In this document: positions 1-10,634 of the stretch, one piece after another
Layout: the number at the start of each line of letters is the position of its first letter
How positions within the stretch are numbered: the first letter of the stretch is position 1
Origin: Georgenia sp. M64
GTDB taxonomy: Bacteria; Actinomycetota; Actinomycetes; Actinomycetales; Actinomycetaceae
DNA length: 64,000 nucleotides
Assembly (NCBI RefSeq): GCF_038049925.1
Contig: NZ_CP145809.1
Location: 930,001 to 994,000 of the forward strand
Direction: 5' to 3'
Notes under the pieces: model-generated
The model's input: the letters and a program-made list of their open reading frames with translations, nothing else
Databases searched by the model: none
Told to the model about the DNA's origin: nothing
Position numbers and translations under genes: made by a program

Positions 1-1
1 G

Positions 2-1312
2 CGGCAGGGGATGGGCGGGTCCGCCGTCCTGACCGACGTCGTCCCCTCCAAGACCCTCATCGCCACCGCCGAGTGGATGACCGTCACCGAGCAGGCGGGC
101 GAGCTGGGCATCGGCGCCGAGGACGACGGCGCCGGAGGCGCGCTACGGGCCGACATGGACGTCGTCGACCGGCGCGTGGTCAGGCTCGCCCAGAAGCAGT
201 CCCGCGACATCCGCGGCCGCCTCGAGCGCGAGGGTGTGCAGATCACCCTCGGGACCGGCCGGATCGCGCCCGGCCTCAGCCCCGCGGGCACCCGGGACGT
301 CCTCATCACGACCAGCGAGGGCGAGGAGCTGCGGGACGAGGCGGAGATCGTCCTCGTCGCCACCGGCGCCACCCCCCGGATCCTGCCGACCGCCCAGCCC
401 GACGGCGAGCGGATCCTCACCTGGGCGCAGATGTACAACCTCACCGAGATCCCCGAGCACCTGGTGGTCATCGGCTCGGGCGTGACCGGGGCGGAGTTCG
501 CCGGTGCCTACAACGCGCTCGGGGCACAGGTCACCCTGGTCTCGAGCCGGGAGCGGGTGCTGCCGGGCGAGGACGAGAACGCCGCCGAGCTCATCGAGGC
601 CGTCTTCCGGCGCCGCGGCATGACCGTGCTCTCGCGCTCGCGGGCGGCGGGGGTCACCCGCACGGGTGACGGCGTCGCGGTCGAGCTCACCGACGGCCGG
701 GTGGTCGAGGGGTCGCACTGCCTGGTCGCGGTGGGCGGCGTGCCGGCGACCGCAGGCATGGGGCTCGAGGAGGCGGGGGTCGAGCTGAGCCCGTCCGGGC
801 ACGTCCAGGTCGACCGTGTCTCGCGCACCCGGGCGCTGCGCGTCTACGCCGCCGGCGACTGCACCGGGGTCCTGCCGCTGGCGTCGGTGGCAGCGATGCA
901 GGGCCGGATCGCGATGTGGCACGCCCTCGGTGACGCCGTCTCCCCGCTCGACCTCGGCGTCGTCGCGGCGAACATCTTCACCGCGCCCGAGATCGCCACC
1001 ATCGGCGTGACGCAGAAGCAGATCGAGGACGGCGAGGTGGACGGCGACGTCACCCGCCTGCCCCTGTCGCGCAACCCGCGCGCGAAGATGCTCGGCATCA
1101 AGGAGGGGTTCATCAAGCTGTTCTCCGACCGGTCGACCGGCACGGTGCTCGGCGGCGTCGTCGTCGCCCCGCGCGCGGCGGAGCTGGTCTACCCCATCAC
1201 CATCGCCGTCACCGAGCGGCTGACCGTCGACCAGCTCGCCAACGTCTTCACCATCTACCCCTCGCTCACGGGCTCCATCGCCGAGGCGGCCCGCACCCTG
1301 CACCGGGCCTGA
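2..1312 (+). CDS. NAD(P)H-quinone reductase / dihydrolipoamide dehydrogenase-like flavoprotein, 5' partial
   Basis: Pyridine nucleotide-disulfide oxidoreductase fold. The N-terminal FAD GxGxxG segment lies before the window, and the frame is open to the window edge. Visible parts are the segment ending VPSK, an internal NAD-binding Rossmann motif (VVIGSGVTGAEFAGAY, near residue 155), the second FAD motif (RVYAAGDCTG, near 280) and the C-terminal dimerisation domain. True Lpd has two redox cysteines in CxxxxC before IPSK; here both are replaced (AVLTDVVPSK). The C-terminal His-Glu active-site pair is also missing (IYPSLTGS). This argues against lipoamide dehydrogenase and for a quinone or nitro reductase of the M. 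tuberculosis LpdA (Rv3303c) type. The substrate is inferred, not seen. Confidence 0.85.
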   Translation, partial: RQGMGGSAVLTDVVPSKTLIATAEWMTVTEQAGELGIGAEDDGAGGALRADMDVVDRRVVRLAQKQSRDIRGRLEREGVQITLGTGRIAPGLSPAGTRDVLITTSEGEELRDEAEIVLVATGATPRILPTAQPDGERILTWAQMYNLTEIPEHLVVIGSGVTGAEFAGAYNALGAQVTLVSSRERVLPGEDENAAELIEAVFRRRGMTVLSRSRAAGVTRTGDGVAVELTDGRVVEGSHCLVAVGGVPATAGMGLEEAGVELSPSGHVQVDRVSRTRALRVYAAGDCTGVLPLASVAAMQGRIAMWHALGDAVSPLDLGVVAANIFTAPEIATIGVTQKQIEDGEVDGDVTRLPLSRNPRAKMLGIKEGFIKLFSDRSTGTVLGGVVVAPRAAELVYPITIAVTERLTVDQLANVFTIYPSLTGSIAEAARTLHRA

Positions 1313-1341
1313 CGCGCCTTCCTCGGGTCGGCGCCTGCGCG

Positions 1342-1543
1342 CCGAGCGATCCCGTTGTTGCCGAGCGATCCCCTTGTTGCCGAGCGATCCCCTTGTTGCC
1401 GAGCGATCCCCTTGTTGCCGAGCGATCCCTTCGTTGCCGAGCGATCCCGTTGTTGCCGAGCGATCCCCCTGTTGCCGACTGAGAGTGGTCTGCGGGGATC
1501 GTTCGGCGCCAGAGTGATCGCTGGGCGACAGCAGGATCGTTCG
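1342..1543 (+). repeat. 19-bp modular intergenic element, copy A
   Basis: Seven tandem 19-bp direct units (ccgagcgatccccttgttg and close variants) start at 1342, 1361, 1380, 1399, 1418, 1437 and 1456. A 22-bp joint follows at 1475-1496 (ccgactgagagtggtctg...). Three units in the opposite sense, beginning gatcgttcgg or a close variant, then start at 1497, 1516 and 1535, again exactly 19 bp apart. The inverted units can pair with the direct ones (CCGAGCGATC against GATCGTTCGG). The element begins 29 bp after the flavoprotein stop codon. See the related copies at 1633-3980 and 40928-41025. Function unknown. Confidence 0.9.
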
Positions 1544-1719
1544 TGAGCCGATGCACCCGTCGTCGCCCGTGGATCTGCGGCCGCGCCGGGCCGCCCGTTC
1601 GTCGCCCGCTGATCTTCGCCGTAGTCCGGCCGCCGAGCGATCCCCTTGTCGCCTGTCAGCGACGGTCGAAAAGTAGGCCAGTTCTGACGGCTGAAAAGTA
1701 GGCCACGTTGTGTGTGTGG

Positions 1720-3737
<2,018 letters not shown>

Positions 3738-4052
3738 CACCTGTCCGATACTCGTCAGGTGGCCTAGTTTTCGACCGTCGTTCCTGGCCTACTTTTCGAC
3801 CGGCGCCGACATCGCCGAGCGATCCCCTTCGTTGCCGAGCGATCCCCTTGTTGCCGAGCGATCCCTTCGTTGCCGAGCGATCCCTTCGTTGCCGAGCGAT
3901 CCCGTTGTTGCCGAGTGAGAGTGGTCTGCGGGGATCGTTCGGTGACAGAGTGATCGTTCGGCGAAACAGTGATCGTTCGTGCCGTGCGGCCGGGGATGCG
4001 CCGCCGCACGGGGCCTGACGCGGAGCCGGTGCCCGTCGCCGGACCCGGTGGC

Positions 4053-4122
4053 GGCCGACGCCCCGGGCCCGCCGCGGAACCGGTGGGGGCCGGCGCCCCG
4101 GGCCCGCCGCGGACCAGGTGCC
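4053..4122. repeat. 35-bp GC-rich tandem duplication
   Basis: Two 35-bp units start at 4053 and 4088, sharing the core cgccccgggcccgccgcgga with few differences. They lie between the IS-disrupted repeat element and the dapE promoter. No gene is seen in 3981-4133. Confidence 0.7.
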
Positions 4123-4133
4123 CCGACGCCGGT

Positions 4134-4139
4134 TAGGGT
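4134..4139 (+). promoter_or_regulatory. -10 element of a leaderless dapE transcript
   Basis: TAGGGT fits the actinobacterial TANNNT -10 consensus and ends 6 nt before the dapE ATG. There is no Shine-Dalgarno sequence in that gap, so transcription probably starts at or next to the A of ATG. Confidence 0.6.
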
Positions 4140-4145
4140 CGGTCC

Positions 4146-5336
4146 ATGTCCGCCTCGCCGACCTCCGTCCCGCCCGGCACGGCCGCGACCGCCCCGGCCG
4201 CGGCGCCTCTGGGGCGCCCCGCCCTGCCCGACCTCGCAAGCACCGACGTCGTCGACCTCACCGCCGCGGTGTGCGACATCCCCTCGGTCTCCGGCGAGGA
4301 GACCGCGCTCGCGGACGCCATCGAGACCGCGCTCCGTGGCCGGCCGCACCTCGAGGTGCTGCGCGACGGTGACGCCGTCGTCGCGCGCACGCACCTCGGG
4401 CGGGAGCGCCGGGTGGTGGTCGCCGGCCACATCGACACCGTGCCGGTCAAGGAGAACCTGCCCACCCGTCGCCGGCAGGGCGACGGCGGCGAGGAGGAGC
4501 TGTGGGGCCGGGGCACGACCGACATGAAGGGCGGCGTCGCCGTCGCCCTCCACCTCGCGGCGACCGTCACCGAGCCGCTCTGGGACGTCACGTGGGTCTT
4601 CTACGACCACGAGGAGGTCGAGGCCGACCTCAACGGTCTTGGCCGGCTCGTCCGCACCCGCCCCGACTGGGTGACCGGCGACCTCGCGGTCCTCGGTGAG
4701 CCCACCGCGGGCGGCATCGAAGGGGGGTGCAACGGCACCCTCCGCGCCGAGATCCGTACCCACGGCCGCACCGCCCACTCGGCGCGCGCCTGGCGGGGCG
4801 TCAACGCCGTTCACGCCGCCGGGGAGGTGCTGGCCCGGCTGAGCAGGTACACCCCGGCCGAGGTCCTCGTCGACGGGCTCGTCTACCGCGAGGGGCTGTC
4901 CGCGGTGGGCATCCGCGGCGGCATCGCGACCAACATGATCCCGGACGAGTGCGTCGTCACCGTCAACTACCGCTTCGCGCCCTCCCGCACCCCGGCGGAG
5001 GCGGAGGCCCACGTGCGTGAGGTGTTCGACGGCTACGACGTGCAGGTCACCGACCTGGCACGCGGTGCCCGGCCCGGTCTGGACGACCCCTTGGTGGCCG
5101 GGTTCGTCGCCGCGGTCACAGCCGTGACCGGCGGCGCCCCCGGGCCCAAGTACGGGTGGACGGACGTCGCGAGGTTCGCCGAGCTCGGCGTCCCGGCCGT
5201 GAACTTCGGCCCCGGTGACCCGATGCTCGCCCACGCCGACGACGAGCGGTGCCCGGTCGGCCAGATCCGCACGTGCGCCCGCGCCCTCGGGTCCTGGCTC
5301 GCGGGGACCACCGACGGCGGGACAATGGGGACATGA
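4146..5336 (+). CDS. dapE: Succinyl-diaminopimelate desuccinylase
   Basis: An M20-family dinuclear zinc hydrolase of 396 residues that removes succinate from N-succinyl-LL-diaminopimelate in the lysine and cell-wall DAP pathway. Metal ligands and catalytic residues appear in order: VAGHIDTVPV (His), GRGTTDMKGG (bridging Asp), DHEEVEADLNG (catalytic Glu and metal Glu), LGEPTAG (Glu) and HADDERCPV near the C-terminus (His). The lid/dimerisation domain between about 185 and 300 contains HGRTAHSARAW. The start follows a leaderless-type -10 element. It overlaps the next gene by 4 bp (ATGA), as in other actinobacterial dapE-LOG pairs. Confidence 0.95.
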   Translation: MSASPTSVPPGTAATAPAAAPLGRPALPDLASTDVVDLTAAVCDIPSVSGEETALADAIETALRGRPHLEVLRDGDAVVARTHLGRERRVVVAGHIDTVPVKENLPTRRRQGDGGEEELWGRGTTDMKGGVAVALHLAATVTEPLWDVTWVFYDHEEVEADLNGLGRLVRTRPDWVTGDLAVLGEPTAGGIEGGCNGTLRAEIRTHGRTAHSARAWRGVNAVHAAGEVLARLSRYTPAEVLVDGLVYREGLSAVGIRGGIATNMIPDECVVTVNYRFAPSRTPAEAEAHVREVFDGYDVQVTDLARGARPGLDDPLVAGFVAAVTAVTGGAPGPKYGWTDVARFAELGVPAVNFGPGDPMLAHADDERCPVGQIRTCARALGSWLAGTTDGGTMGT

Positions 5337-6211
5337 CGCGAGAGGTGCACAACCACCACGCCCGTGGCGCGGACGACACCGGTGCGCCCGCCGGTGGCGC
5401 CACCCAGCGGGGCGAGACCACCAACGGACGCAACGGCTACCGCCGGGGACCGGTGCTGCTGCGCGGCGGACAGATCCCGGGCGAGACCACCGACGCCCGC
5501 CTCCTCAAGCCGGACCAGGACGTCAGCTGGCTCCACCTCGACCCCTGGCGGGTGCTGCGCATCCAGTCCGAGTTCGTCGAGGGCTTCGGGGCCCTGGCGG
5601 ACCTCGGACCGGCCATCTCCGTCTTCGGCTCCGCCCGGATCCACCGTGACGAGGCGGAGTACGCCCTCGCCGAAGAGGTCGGGCAGCGGCTCGTCGCGGC
5701 GGGCTTCGCGGTCATCACCGGCGGCGGCCCGGGCGTCATGGAGGCCGCCAACAAGGGCGCGTGCGAGGCCGGCGGGGTCTCGGTGGGCCTGGGCATCGAG
5801 CTGCCCTTCGAGCAGGGCATGAACCGGTGGGTCGACCTCGGCGTCAACTTCCGGTACTTCTTCGCCCGCAAGACCATGTTCCTCAAGTACTCCCACGGCT
5901 TCATCGTCCTGCCGGGCGGTTTCGGCACCATGGACGAGCTCTTCGAGGCCCTCACCCTCGTCCAGACGCAGAAGGTGTCCTCGTTCCCCATCGTCCTGGT
6001 GGGGCGGGAGTACTGGGGCGGCCTCGTGGACTGGATCCGCACGACGATGGTCGCGCGCGGCACCATCGCGCCGCCCGACCTCGAGCTCCTGCCCGTCGTC
6101 GACACCGCCGAGGAGGCGGTGGAGGCGGTGCTGTCCGGGGTCGAGCTGCTGGTCAGGGAGCAGCAGGCGCAGGCTGCGGCCGCGTCCGAGGCAGGTTGGG
6201 CGGCCGAGTGA
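5333..6211 (+). CDS. LOG-family Rossmann-fold protein (TIGR00730), putative nucleoside-5'-monophosphate phosphoribohydrolase
   Basis: A protein of 292 residues. The LOG signature is clear: GGGPGVMEAANKGA (about residue 125) and PGGFGTMDELFEAL (about 200), the motifs that bind phosphate and ribose in lysine-decarboxylase-like/LOG proteins. Family members cleave cytokinin-type or other nucleoside monophosphates, but the bacterial substrate is often unknown. The first 40 or so residues are hydrophilic and variable. The ATG at 5333 lies inside the dapE stop (ATGA) with GGGGA upstream. A longer frame starting at 5249 is unlikely because it would sit inside dapE. Confidence 0.9.
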   Translation: MTREVHNHHARGADDTGAPAGGATQRGETTNGRNGYRRGPVLLRGGQIPGETTDARLLKPDQDVSWLHLDPWRVLRIQSEFVEGFGALADLGPAISVFGSARIHRDEAEYALAEEVGQRLVAAGFAVITGGGPGVMEAANKGACEAGGVSVGLGIELPFEQGMNRWVDLGVNFRYFFARKTMFLKYSHGFIVLPGGFGTMDELFEALTLVQTQKVSSFPIVLVGREYWGGLVDWIRTTMVARGTIAPPDLELLPVVDTAEEAVEAVLSGVELLVREQQAQAAAASEAGWAAE

Positions 6212-6213
6212 TC

Positions 6214-6219
6214 TAGACT
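6214..6219 (+). promoter_or_regulatory. -10 element upstream of the DUF3117 gene
   Basis: TAGACT overlaps the intergenic start just after the LOG stop codon. It would give a leader of about 75 nt before the DUF3117 ATG. No clear -35 hexamer is seen. Confidence 0.45.
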
Positions 6220-6302
6220 GGGCCCCGGCGATCACCGGCCGCTGCGCGCGACGCGAGCGGTCCGGGTGGTCGAGGATCCACCGAGAATGAGGGGTGCACC
6301 AC

Positions 6303-6470
6303 ATGGCCGCGATGAAGCCGAGGACCGGAGACGGCCCGCTCGAGGTGACCAAGGAGGGACGCGGCATCGTCATGCGCGTGCCCCTCGAGGGTGGAGGTCG
6401 CCTTGTCGTCGAGCTCACCCCGGCCGAGGCGGGCGAGCTGAGCGAGGCGCTGAGCGCCGTCGCCGGCTGA
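6303..6470 (+). CDS. DUF3117 small conserved protein
   Basis: A 55-residue protein beginning MAAMKPRTGDGP and continuing TKEGRGIVMRVPLEGGGRLV, then ELTPAEAGELSEAL. This is the full-length actinobacterial DUF3117 family, which includes M. tuberculosis Rv1211. A GAGGGG ribosome site sits about 6 nt before the ATG. The position after dapE and the LOG gene matches the order in other actinobacteria. It has no membrane segment or cysteines. Its function is not established; the family is small and highly conserved, suggesting a housekeeping role. Confidence 0.92.
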   Translation: MAAMKPRTGDGPLEVTKEGRGIVMRVPLEGGGRLVVELTPAEAGELSEALSAVAG

Positions 6471-6494
6471 GCACCGAGAACCGCAGCACCGGCG

Positions 6495-6523
6495 ACGGCC
6501 GGCCAGCCCCGCTGGCCGGCCGT
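6495..6523 (+). terminator. Rho-independent-type hairpin after DUF3117
   Basis: Perfect 13-bp stem acggccggccagc / gctggccggccgt with a ccc loop, 24 nt after the DUF3117 stop. There is no U tract, as is usual at this GC content. Confidence 0.7.
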
Positions 6524-6556
6524 TCGCCGTCCCTGCCGTACCTCGGGTCGTCAGCT

Positions 6557-6623
6557 GTCCTGCAACCACCGGTCGGCCGTCCTGCAACCACCGGTCGGCT
6601 GCCCTGCCGCCCTCCGGTCGGCC
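6557..6623. repeat. 22-bp tandem repeat, three copies
   Basis: gtcctgcaaccaccggtcgg occurs at 6557 and 6579 in identical 22-bp units. A third, diverged 23-bp unit follows at 6601-6623. It fills most of the gap between the DUF3117 terminator and pepA. Confidence 0.8.
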
Positions 6624-6679
6624 GCAGCCCTGCCTGACCCAGCCGGTTCCCCACGCCCCATCCCTGAAAGGCCGTCCCC

Positions 6680-8257
6680 GTGATCCAGCCGGTCCTGCCC
6701 GAGATCGTCGTCCTGGACGAGTCGCTCGCCGACCCCGCCGCATCCTGGCGGGGCCTGGGCGCAGAGGTGCTCGGCGTCGTCCGGGACACCTCCGGGACGG
6801 TCGACGACGCCGCGGACCTGTACGGGGTCGACCTCACCAGGGACGCTGACTCCCTCGAGGGCAACGGCGGCGCGAGCGCCGTCGTGACGCTTCCCCACCT
6901 GCGTGGCGGCGCCGCGCCGTGGGAGGGCCTGCCGGGCCGGGTCGTCCTGCTCGGCGAGGGTGACGGCGGCCCCGACGACGCCCGGCGCGCCGGCCTGGCG
7001 CTGGGCCGGGCCGCGACCGGCCGGGACACCGTCGTGCTCGTGCTCCCGCCGGGGGCGCGCGAGGATCGGCTCCAGGCCCTTGCGGAGGGCTTCCTCCTCG
7101 CCTCGTTCCGCATGCCCCGCACCGCGCGCGAGCCCGACGGCAAGCCACCCGCCCGTCGCCTCGTCATGCTCAGCCGCGGTGGCCCCACGGCGGACGCGCT
7201 GGCCCGTGCGCGCACCGCGGTCGAGGCCACGCTCCTGACCCGGGCGCTGGCAGCCACGCCGTCGTCGACGAAGAACCCTGGCTGGCTCGCCGACCAGGTC
7301 CTCGGGCTCACCGCGGCGGTCTCCGCCGAGATCCCCGCCTCCGCGGGCACGCTGAGCGCGGAGGTCCGCGACGAGGACTGGCTGGAGCGGCACGGGTTCG
7401 GCGCGATCCTGGCCGTCGGCGCCGCCTCGGCCACCCCGCCGCGGCTGGTGACCCTGACCTGGGAGCCCGCCGCCGCCGACGCCCCCGTCGTCGCGCTGGT
7501 GGGCAAGGGCATCACCTTCGACACCGGCGGCATCTCGATCAAGCCTCGCGAGGCCATGGTCCCCATGAAGACCGACATGGCCGGCGCGGCAGCGGTCCTG
7601 GCCGCCGTCCTGGGCGCCGCACGCCTGACGCTGCCCGTGCGGACGACCGCGGTCCTGCCGCTCGCGGAGAACGCCGTCGGCGGGGCGGCCTACCGCCCGG
7701 GGGACGTCGTGCGCACCTACGACGGCACCACGGTGGAGATCTCCAACACCGACGCCGAGGGCCGGATGGTCCTGGCCGACGCCCTCGCGTGGGCCGTCGA
7801 GCAGCTCGCGCCCGACGTCGTCGTCGACGTCGCCACGCTCACCGGTGCCGCCAGCCAGGGCCTGGGCCGCAGCCACGCCGCCCTCTACGCCACCGACGAC
7901 GACCTCGCGGCGGACGTGCTGGCCGCCGGTGGCCGGGCCGGCGAGCCCGCGTGGCGGATGCCGCTCGTGGCGGACTACCGCCCGGCGCTGGACTCCGACG
8001 TCGCGGACGTCGCCCACGCGGTGCGTGACCCGCACGTGGGTGGCGGGTCCATCACCGCGGCCCTGTTCCTCCAGCGGTTCGTCGCGGACGTGCCCTGGGC
8101 GCACCTGGACATCGCCGGGGCCGGCCGTGCCGGCAGCAAGCAGGGCGAGGTCCCGGCCAACGGGCCCACCGGTTACGGCTCGCGCCTGCTGGTGGAGTAC
8201 CTGCGGGCGGTCGGCTCAGCGGCGCACGGCGACGAGAAGCCCGTCCCCGCTCGGTAG
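6680..8257 (+). CDS. pepA: Leucyl aminopeptidase (M17)
   Basis: A 525-residue M17 cytosolic aminopeptidase that removes N-terminal residues during peptide turnover. The C-terminal catalytic half holds the metal and active-site motifs GKGITFDTGG (Lys, Asp), MKTDMAGAA (Lys, Asp) and the signature NTDAEGRMVLADAL (about residue 355). The N-terminal domain is variable, as usual. It starts with GTG 9 nt after GAAAGG. The last 42 bp overlap the convergent methyltransferase gene, so the two 3' ends are antisense to each other. Confidence 0.93.
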   Translation: MIQPVLPEIVVLDESLADPAASWRGLGAEVLGVVRDTSGTVDDAADLYGVDLTRDADSLEGNGGASAVVTLPHLRGGAAPWEGLPGRVVLLGEGDGGPDDARRAGLALGRAATGRDTVVLVLPPGAREDRLQALAEGFLLASFRMPRTAREPDGKPPARRLVMLSRGGPTADALARARTAVEATLLTRALAATPSSTKNPGWLADQVLGLTAAVSAEIPASAGTLSAEVRDEDWLERHGFGAILAVGAASATPPRLVTLTWEPAAADAPVVALVGKGITFDTGGISIKPREAMVPMKTDMAGAAAVLAAVLGAARLTLPVRTTAVLPLAENAVGGAAYRPGDVVRTYDGTTVEISNTDAEGRMVLADALAWAVEQLAPDVVVDVATLTGAASQGLGRSHAALYATDDDLAADVLAAGGRAGEPAWRMPLVADYRPALDSDVADVAHAVRDPHVGGGSITAALFLQRFVADVPWAHLDIAGAGRAGSKQGEVPANGPTGYGSRLLVEYLRAVGSAAHGDEKPVPAR

Positions 8258-8848
8258 CAGGGCCGGGACGAGGCGCTCGTCCTCGCGCACCCGGCGGCCG
8301 AGCTCGCGGACGGCGACGGTCGCCTCGTCGCGGCGGGCGGGGTCGGCGACCCGGTCGTGCCACAGGGCGGCGTTGACGGCGAGCACCCCGCCGCGCCGCA
8401 GGAGCCGGACGGCCTGCTCCACGTCCTCGGCGGCCTCGGCCGGGTCGCCGTCGACGACGACCATGTCGTAGGCGCCGTCGGCGAGCCGGGGGAGGACCTC
8501 CAGCGCCCGGCCGGCGATGAGCCGGGTGCGGGCGGGCCGGTGCCCCGCGGCGGCGAAGGCTTCGCGGGCGGCGCGCTGGTGCTCGGTCTCCCGGTCGATC
8601 GTCGTCAGGACGCCGTCGTCGCTCATCCCTGCGAGCAGCCACAGGCCCGAGACGCCGGTGCCGGTCCCCACCTCGGCGACCGAGCGCGCCTGGCAGGCCG
8701 CGGCCAGCAGCCGCAGGGCCGCCCCGGTGCCGGGGTGGACAGGGGTGACGCCGAGCTCCTCGGCGCGCATCCGGGCCTCCCGCGCCGGCTCGTCCTCGGG
8801 CACGAACTCCTCGGTGTACGCCCAGGACAGGGCCTTGTCGGCGGTGAT
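8216..8848 (-). CDS. SAM-dependent O-methyltransferase, probable AUC start codon
   Basis: Class I O-methyltransferase of the catechol-OMT-like family (M. tuberculosis Rv1220c has the same place next to sigE). The SAM site reads [28 protein letters not shown] and [15 protein letters not shown] follow. With the start chosen here the protein is about 210 residues beginning (M)[14 protein letters not shown], the usual N-terminus. That codon is ATC at 8848, 5 nt after a perfect AGGAGG (8854-8859). An ATG at 8956 would add a proline-rich stretch absent from the family, and the promoter -10 (8898-8903) lies inside that extension. Confidence 0.8.
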   Translation of the reverse strand: MTADKALSWAYTEEFVPEDEPAREARMRAEELGVTPVHPGTGAALRLLAAACQARSVAEVGTGTGVSGLWLLAGMSDDGVLTTIDRETEHQRAAREAFAAAGHRPARTRLIAGRALEVLPRLADGAYDMVVVDGDPAEAAEDVEQAVRLLRRGGVLAVNAALWHDRVADPARRDEATVAVRELGRRVREDERLVPALLPSGDGLLVAVRR

Positions 8849-8897
8849 GGTGGCCTCCTGGGAGCTCGGCGGCGGCGGCCGCGGGTGGGACGTGCCG

Positions 8898-8903
8898 ATG
8901 CTA
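8898..8903 (-). promoter_or_regulatory. -10 element of the methyltransferase
   Basis: TAGCAT on the minus strand, about 40-50 nt upstream of the AGGAGG/ATC start. Its position downstream of the first in-frame ATG (8956) argues that translation starts at 8848. Confidence 0.5.
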
Positions 8904-8987
8904 CCGGTGTGGCGCCCCCGCGGGCGGGAGCTCCACCCGGCGATCCCGCCACTCACGCCTTCCCAGGCGGCTTCCAGGTTCGGTCCC

Positions 8988-8993
8988 TAGCAT
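8988..8993 (+). promoter_or_regulatory. -10 element of sigE
   Basis: TAGCAT, 32 nt before the sigE ATG, leaving a short leader that contains the GGAGACGAGG ribosome site. The same hexamer serves the divergent methyltransferase. No GGAAC-type ECF -35 is seen at the right distance, so autoregulation is not evident from sequence. Confidence 0.45.
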
Positions 8994-9025
8994 GGACGTT
9001 CACGCAGACGGGAGACGAGGACAAG

Positions 9026-9691
9026 ATGCCCGACGCCGGCCTGACCGCAGGTCAGCCGCAGCCCCGGCCCACCGGTGAGACCCGCCCCGGTGACCCCGGC
9101 GCGGACGACCGTGCCGCCGTCACCGACGACCTGCCGGTGTGGGCGCCGCCGAGCTGGGAGCAGATCGTCACCGAGCACTCCCCACGCGTGTACCGGCTCG
9201 CCTACCGCCTCACCGGCAACCGCGCCGACGCCGAGGACCTCACCCAGGAGACGTTCGTGCGGGTGTTCCGGTCCCTGCACAGCTACCAGCCCGGCAACTT
9301 CGACGGCTGGCTGCACCGCATCACCACCAACCTCTTCCTCGACCAGGCCCGCCGCCGCTCCCGGTTGCGCCTGGACCCCATCGGCGAGGCCACGGAGCGG
9401 CTGCCCGCCGCCCGGGACACCGACGAGCCCGAGCGGGGCTTCGAGCACGCGCACCTCGACCTCGACGTCCAGGCCGCCCTGGACGCGCTGCCGCCGCGGT
9501 ACCGCGCCGCCGTCGTGCTGTGCGACATCGAGGGCTTGTCCTACGAGGAGATCGCGGCGACCCTGGACATCAAGATGGGGACCGTGCGCTCACGCATCCA
9601 CCGTGCCCGCGCCATGCTGCGCGAGCAGCTCGAGCACCGCCGCCCGGCCGGGGCGACGGCACCGCAGGCCGTGAGCGCGGGAAGGGCGTGA
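9026..9691 (+). CDS. sigE: ECF RNA polymerase sigma factor SigE
   Basis: A group IV sigma factor of 221 residues. Region 2 ([26 protein letters not shown], given here as key residues around 55-80) binds core polymerase and the -10. [19 protein letters not shown] follows, and region 4 ([19 protein letters not shown], then [14 protein letters not shown]) binds the -35. It sits in the order sigE-rseA-htrA-tatB seen around M. tuberculosis sigE (Rv1221), which controls the envelope-stress response. The ATG at 9026 has GGAG 8-12 nt upstream; a longer upstream frame runs antisense to the methyltransferase and is rejected. Confidence 0.94.
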   Translation: MPDAGLTAGQPQPRPTGETRPGDPGADDRAAVTDDLPVWAPPSWEQIVTEHSPRVYRLAYRLTGNRADAEDLTQETFVRVFRSLHSYQPGNFDGWLHRITTNLFLDQARRRSRLRLDPIGEATERLPAARDTDEPERGFEHAHLDLDVQAALDALPPRYRAAVVLCDIEGLSYEEIAATLDIKMGTVRSRIHRARAMLREQLEHRRPAGATAPQAVSAGRA

Positions 9692-10605
9692 TGGCGCACC
9701 TCGGTGACGACGTGAGTGCACTGGTCGACGGCCAGCTCCCGCACGAGCGTGCCGAGGCCGCCCTGGCCCACCTCGTCAACTGCGAGATGTGCGCGGCCCA
9801 GGTCGCCGTCGAGCGGGCCTCCCGGCGGCACCTGTCCTCCGCCCGTGACGTGCGCCCCAGCGCCGAGCTGACCGACCGCCTCATGGCCCTGGCCCGGGAG
9901 GTCCCGGAGGCGCCCCAGGGTGTGCGGGCCGCCGCCGGCCGGGCCTGGGCACCGCTGGCCAGCGGTCGGACCCGCCGCCGGCTGGCGCTGCGGTCCACCG
10001 CGGTCCTCGCCGGGGCCGCGGGCGTCGTCGGTGCCCTCGTCGTGGTGGGGACGCTCGCCGAGCGCACGGGGGACCCGGCCGCGATGCTCGCCCGCTTCGC
10101 CGGCCCGGAGCGGCACGAGGCCGAGCTCGTCGTCTCCGCCGACACCCTCAGCACCAGCGCCGGCGGCACCACCGCGGCGGCGCTGAGCTGGCTCGGCGAG
10201 CACGGCTGGGCGCCGCCCGTGGCGCTCCCCGAGGACGCCAGGATCACCTCGGTCACCGCCGCGGAGGGCCGCAGAGGCGAGGAGGTCCTCGAGCTGAGCG
10301 TCGTGCTCGACGGTCACCCGGTGGACGTCCTGCAGCAGCAGGCGGTGCTCGACCCGGACTCGCTCACGGGCCTCAGCGCCGTCGACGGCGAGCACGTCTT
10401 CGAGCTCCCCGGGACCGGCAGCCGTCTGGTGCTCCAGAGCGGCGACGTGACCGTGCTGGTCTCGGCCCCCGACGACCCCGCCCTCGCCCGCGCCGTCGCC
10501 GCCGCCTTCCCCGTCACCGAGCCCGGCGCGGGGATGGGGGACCGACTCGGTCGCGGCTGGCATACGATCGTGGCCTGGACGGACCTGCTGGTCGAGGCGC
10601 CGTGA
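9691..10605 (+). CDS. Anti-sigma factor (RseA-like, zinc-binding ZAS domain plus membrane segment)
   Basis: A protein of 304 residues. The cytoplasmic N-terminus carries the zinc anti-sigma motif HxxxCxxC (HLVNCEMC, about residues 28-35). A single membrane helix (STAVLAGAAGVVGALVVVGT, about 107-126) is followed by an extracytoplasmic domain of about 180 residues. It is expected to hold SigE inactive until stress. The ATG overlaps the sigE stop by one base (TGATG), so synthesis is coupled. It is longer than M. tuberculosis RseA, whose cytosolic form lacks this large outer domain; here the outer part could sense an envelope signal or be cut by a protease, which is inference. Confidence 0.9.
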   Translation: MAHLGDDVSALVDGQLPHERAEAALAHLVNCEMCAAQVAVERASRRHLSSARDVRPSAELTDRLMALAREVPEAPQGVRAAAGRAWAPLASGRTRRRLALRSTAVLAGAAGVVGALVVVGTLAERTGDPAAMLARFAGPERHEAELVVSADTLSTSAGGTTAAALSWLGEHGWAPPVALPEDARITSVTAAEGRRGEEVLELSVVLDGHPVDVLQQQAVLDPDSLTGLSAVDGEHVFELPGTGSRLVLQSGDVTVLVSAPDDPALARAVAAAFPVTEPGAGMGDRLGRGWHTIVAWTDLLVEAP

Positions 10606-10634
10606 CCCCGCCCGCCGGGACGGAAGGAACTCCC

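Noticed and set aside
1342-1474. CRISPR array
   Set aside because: The 19-bp units are directly tandem with no spacers, and there are no cas genes in the window.
1266-1556. Possible small protein encoded by the 19-bp repeats (GDRSATTGSLGNKGIARQQ type)
   Set aside because: The frames arise because 19 is not a multiple of three, so all frames cycle; there is no start with a ribosome site and no homology I recognise.
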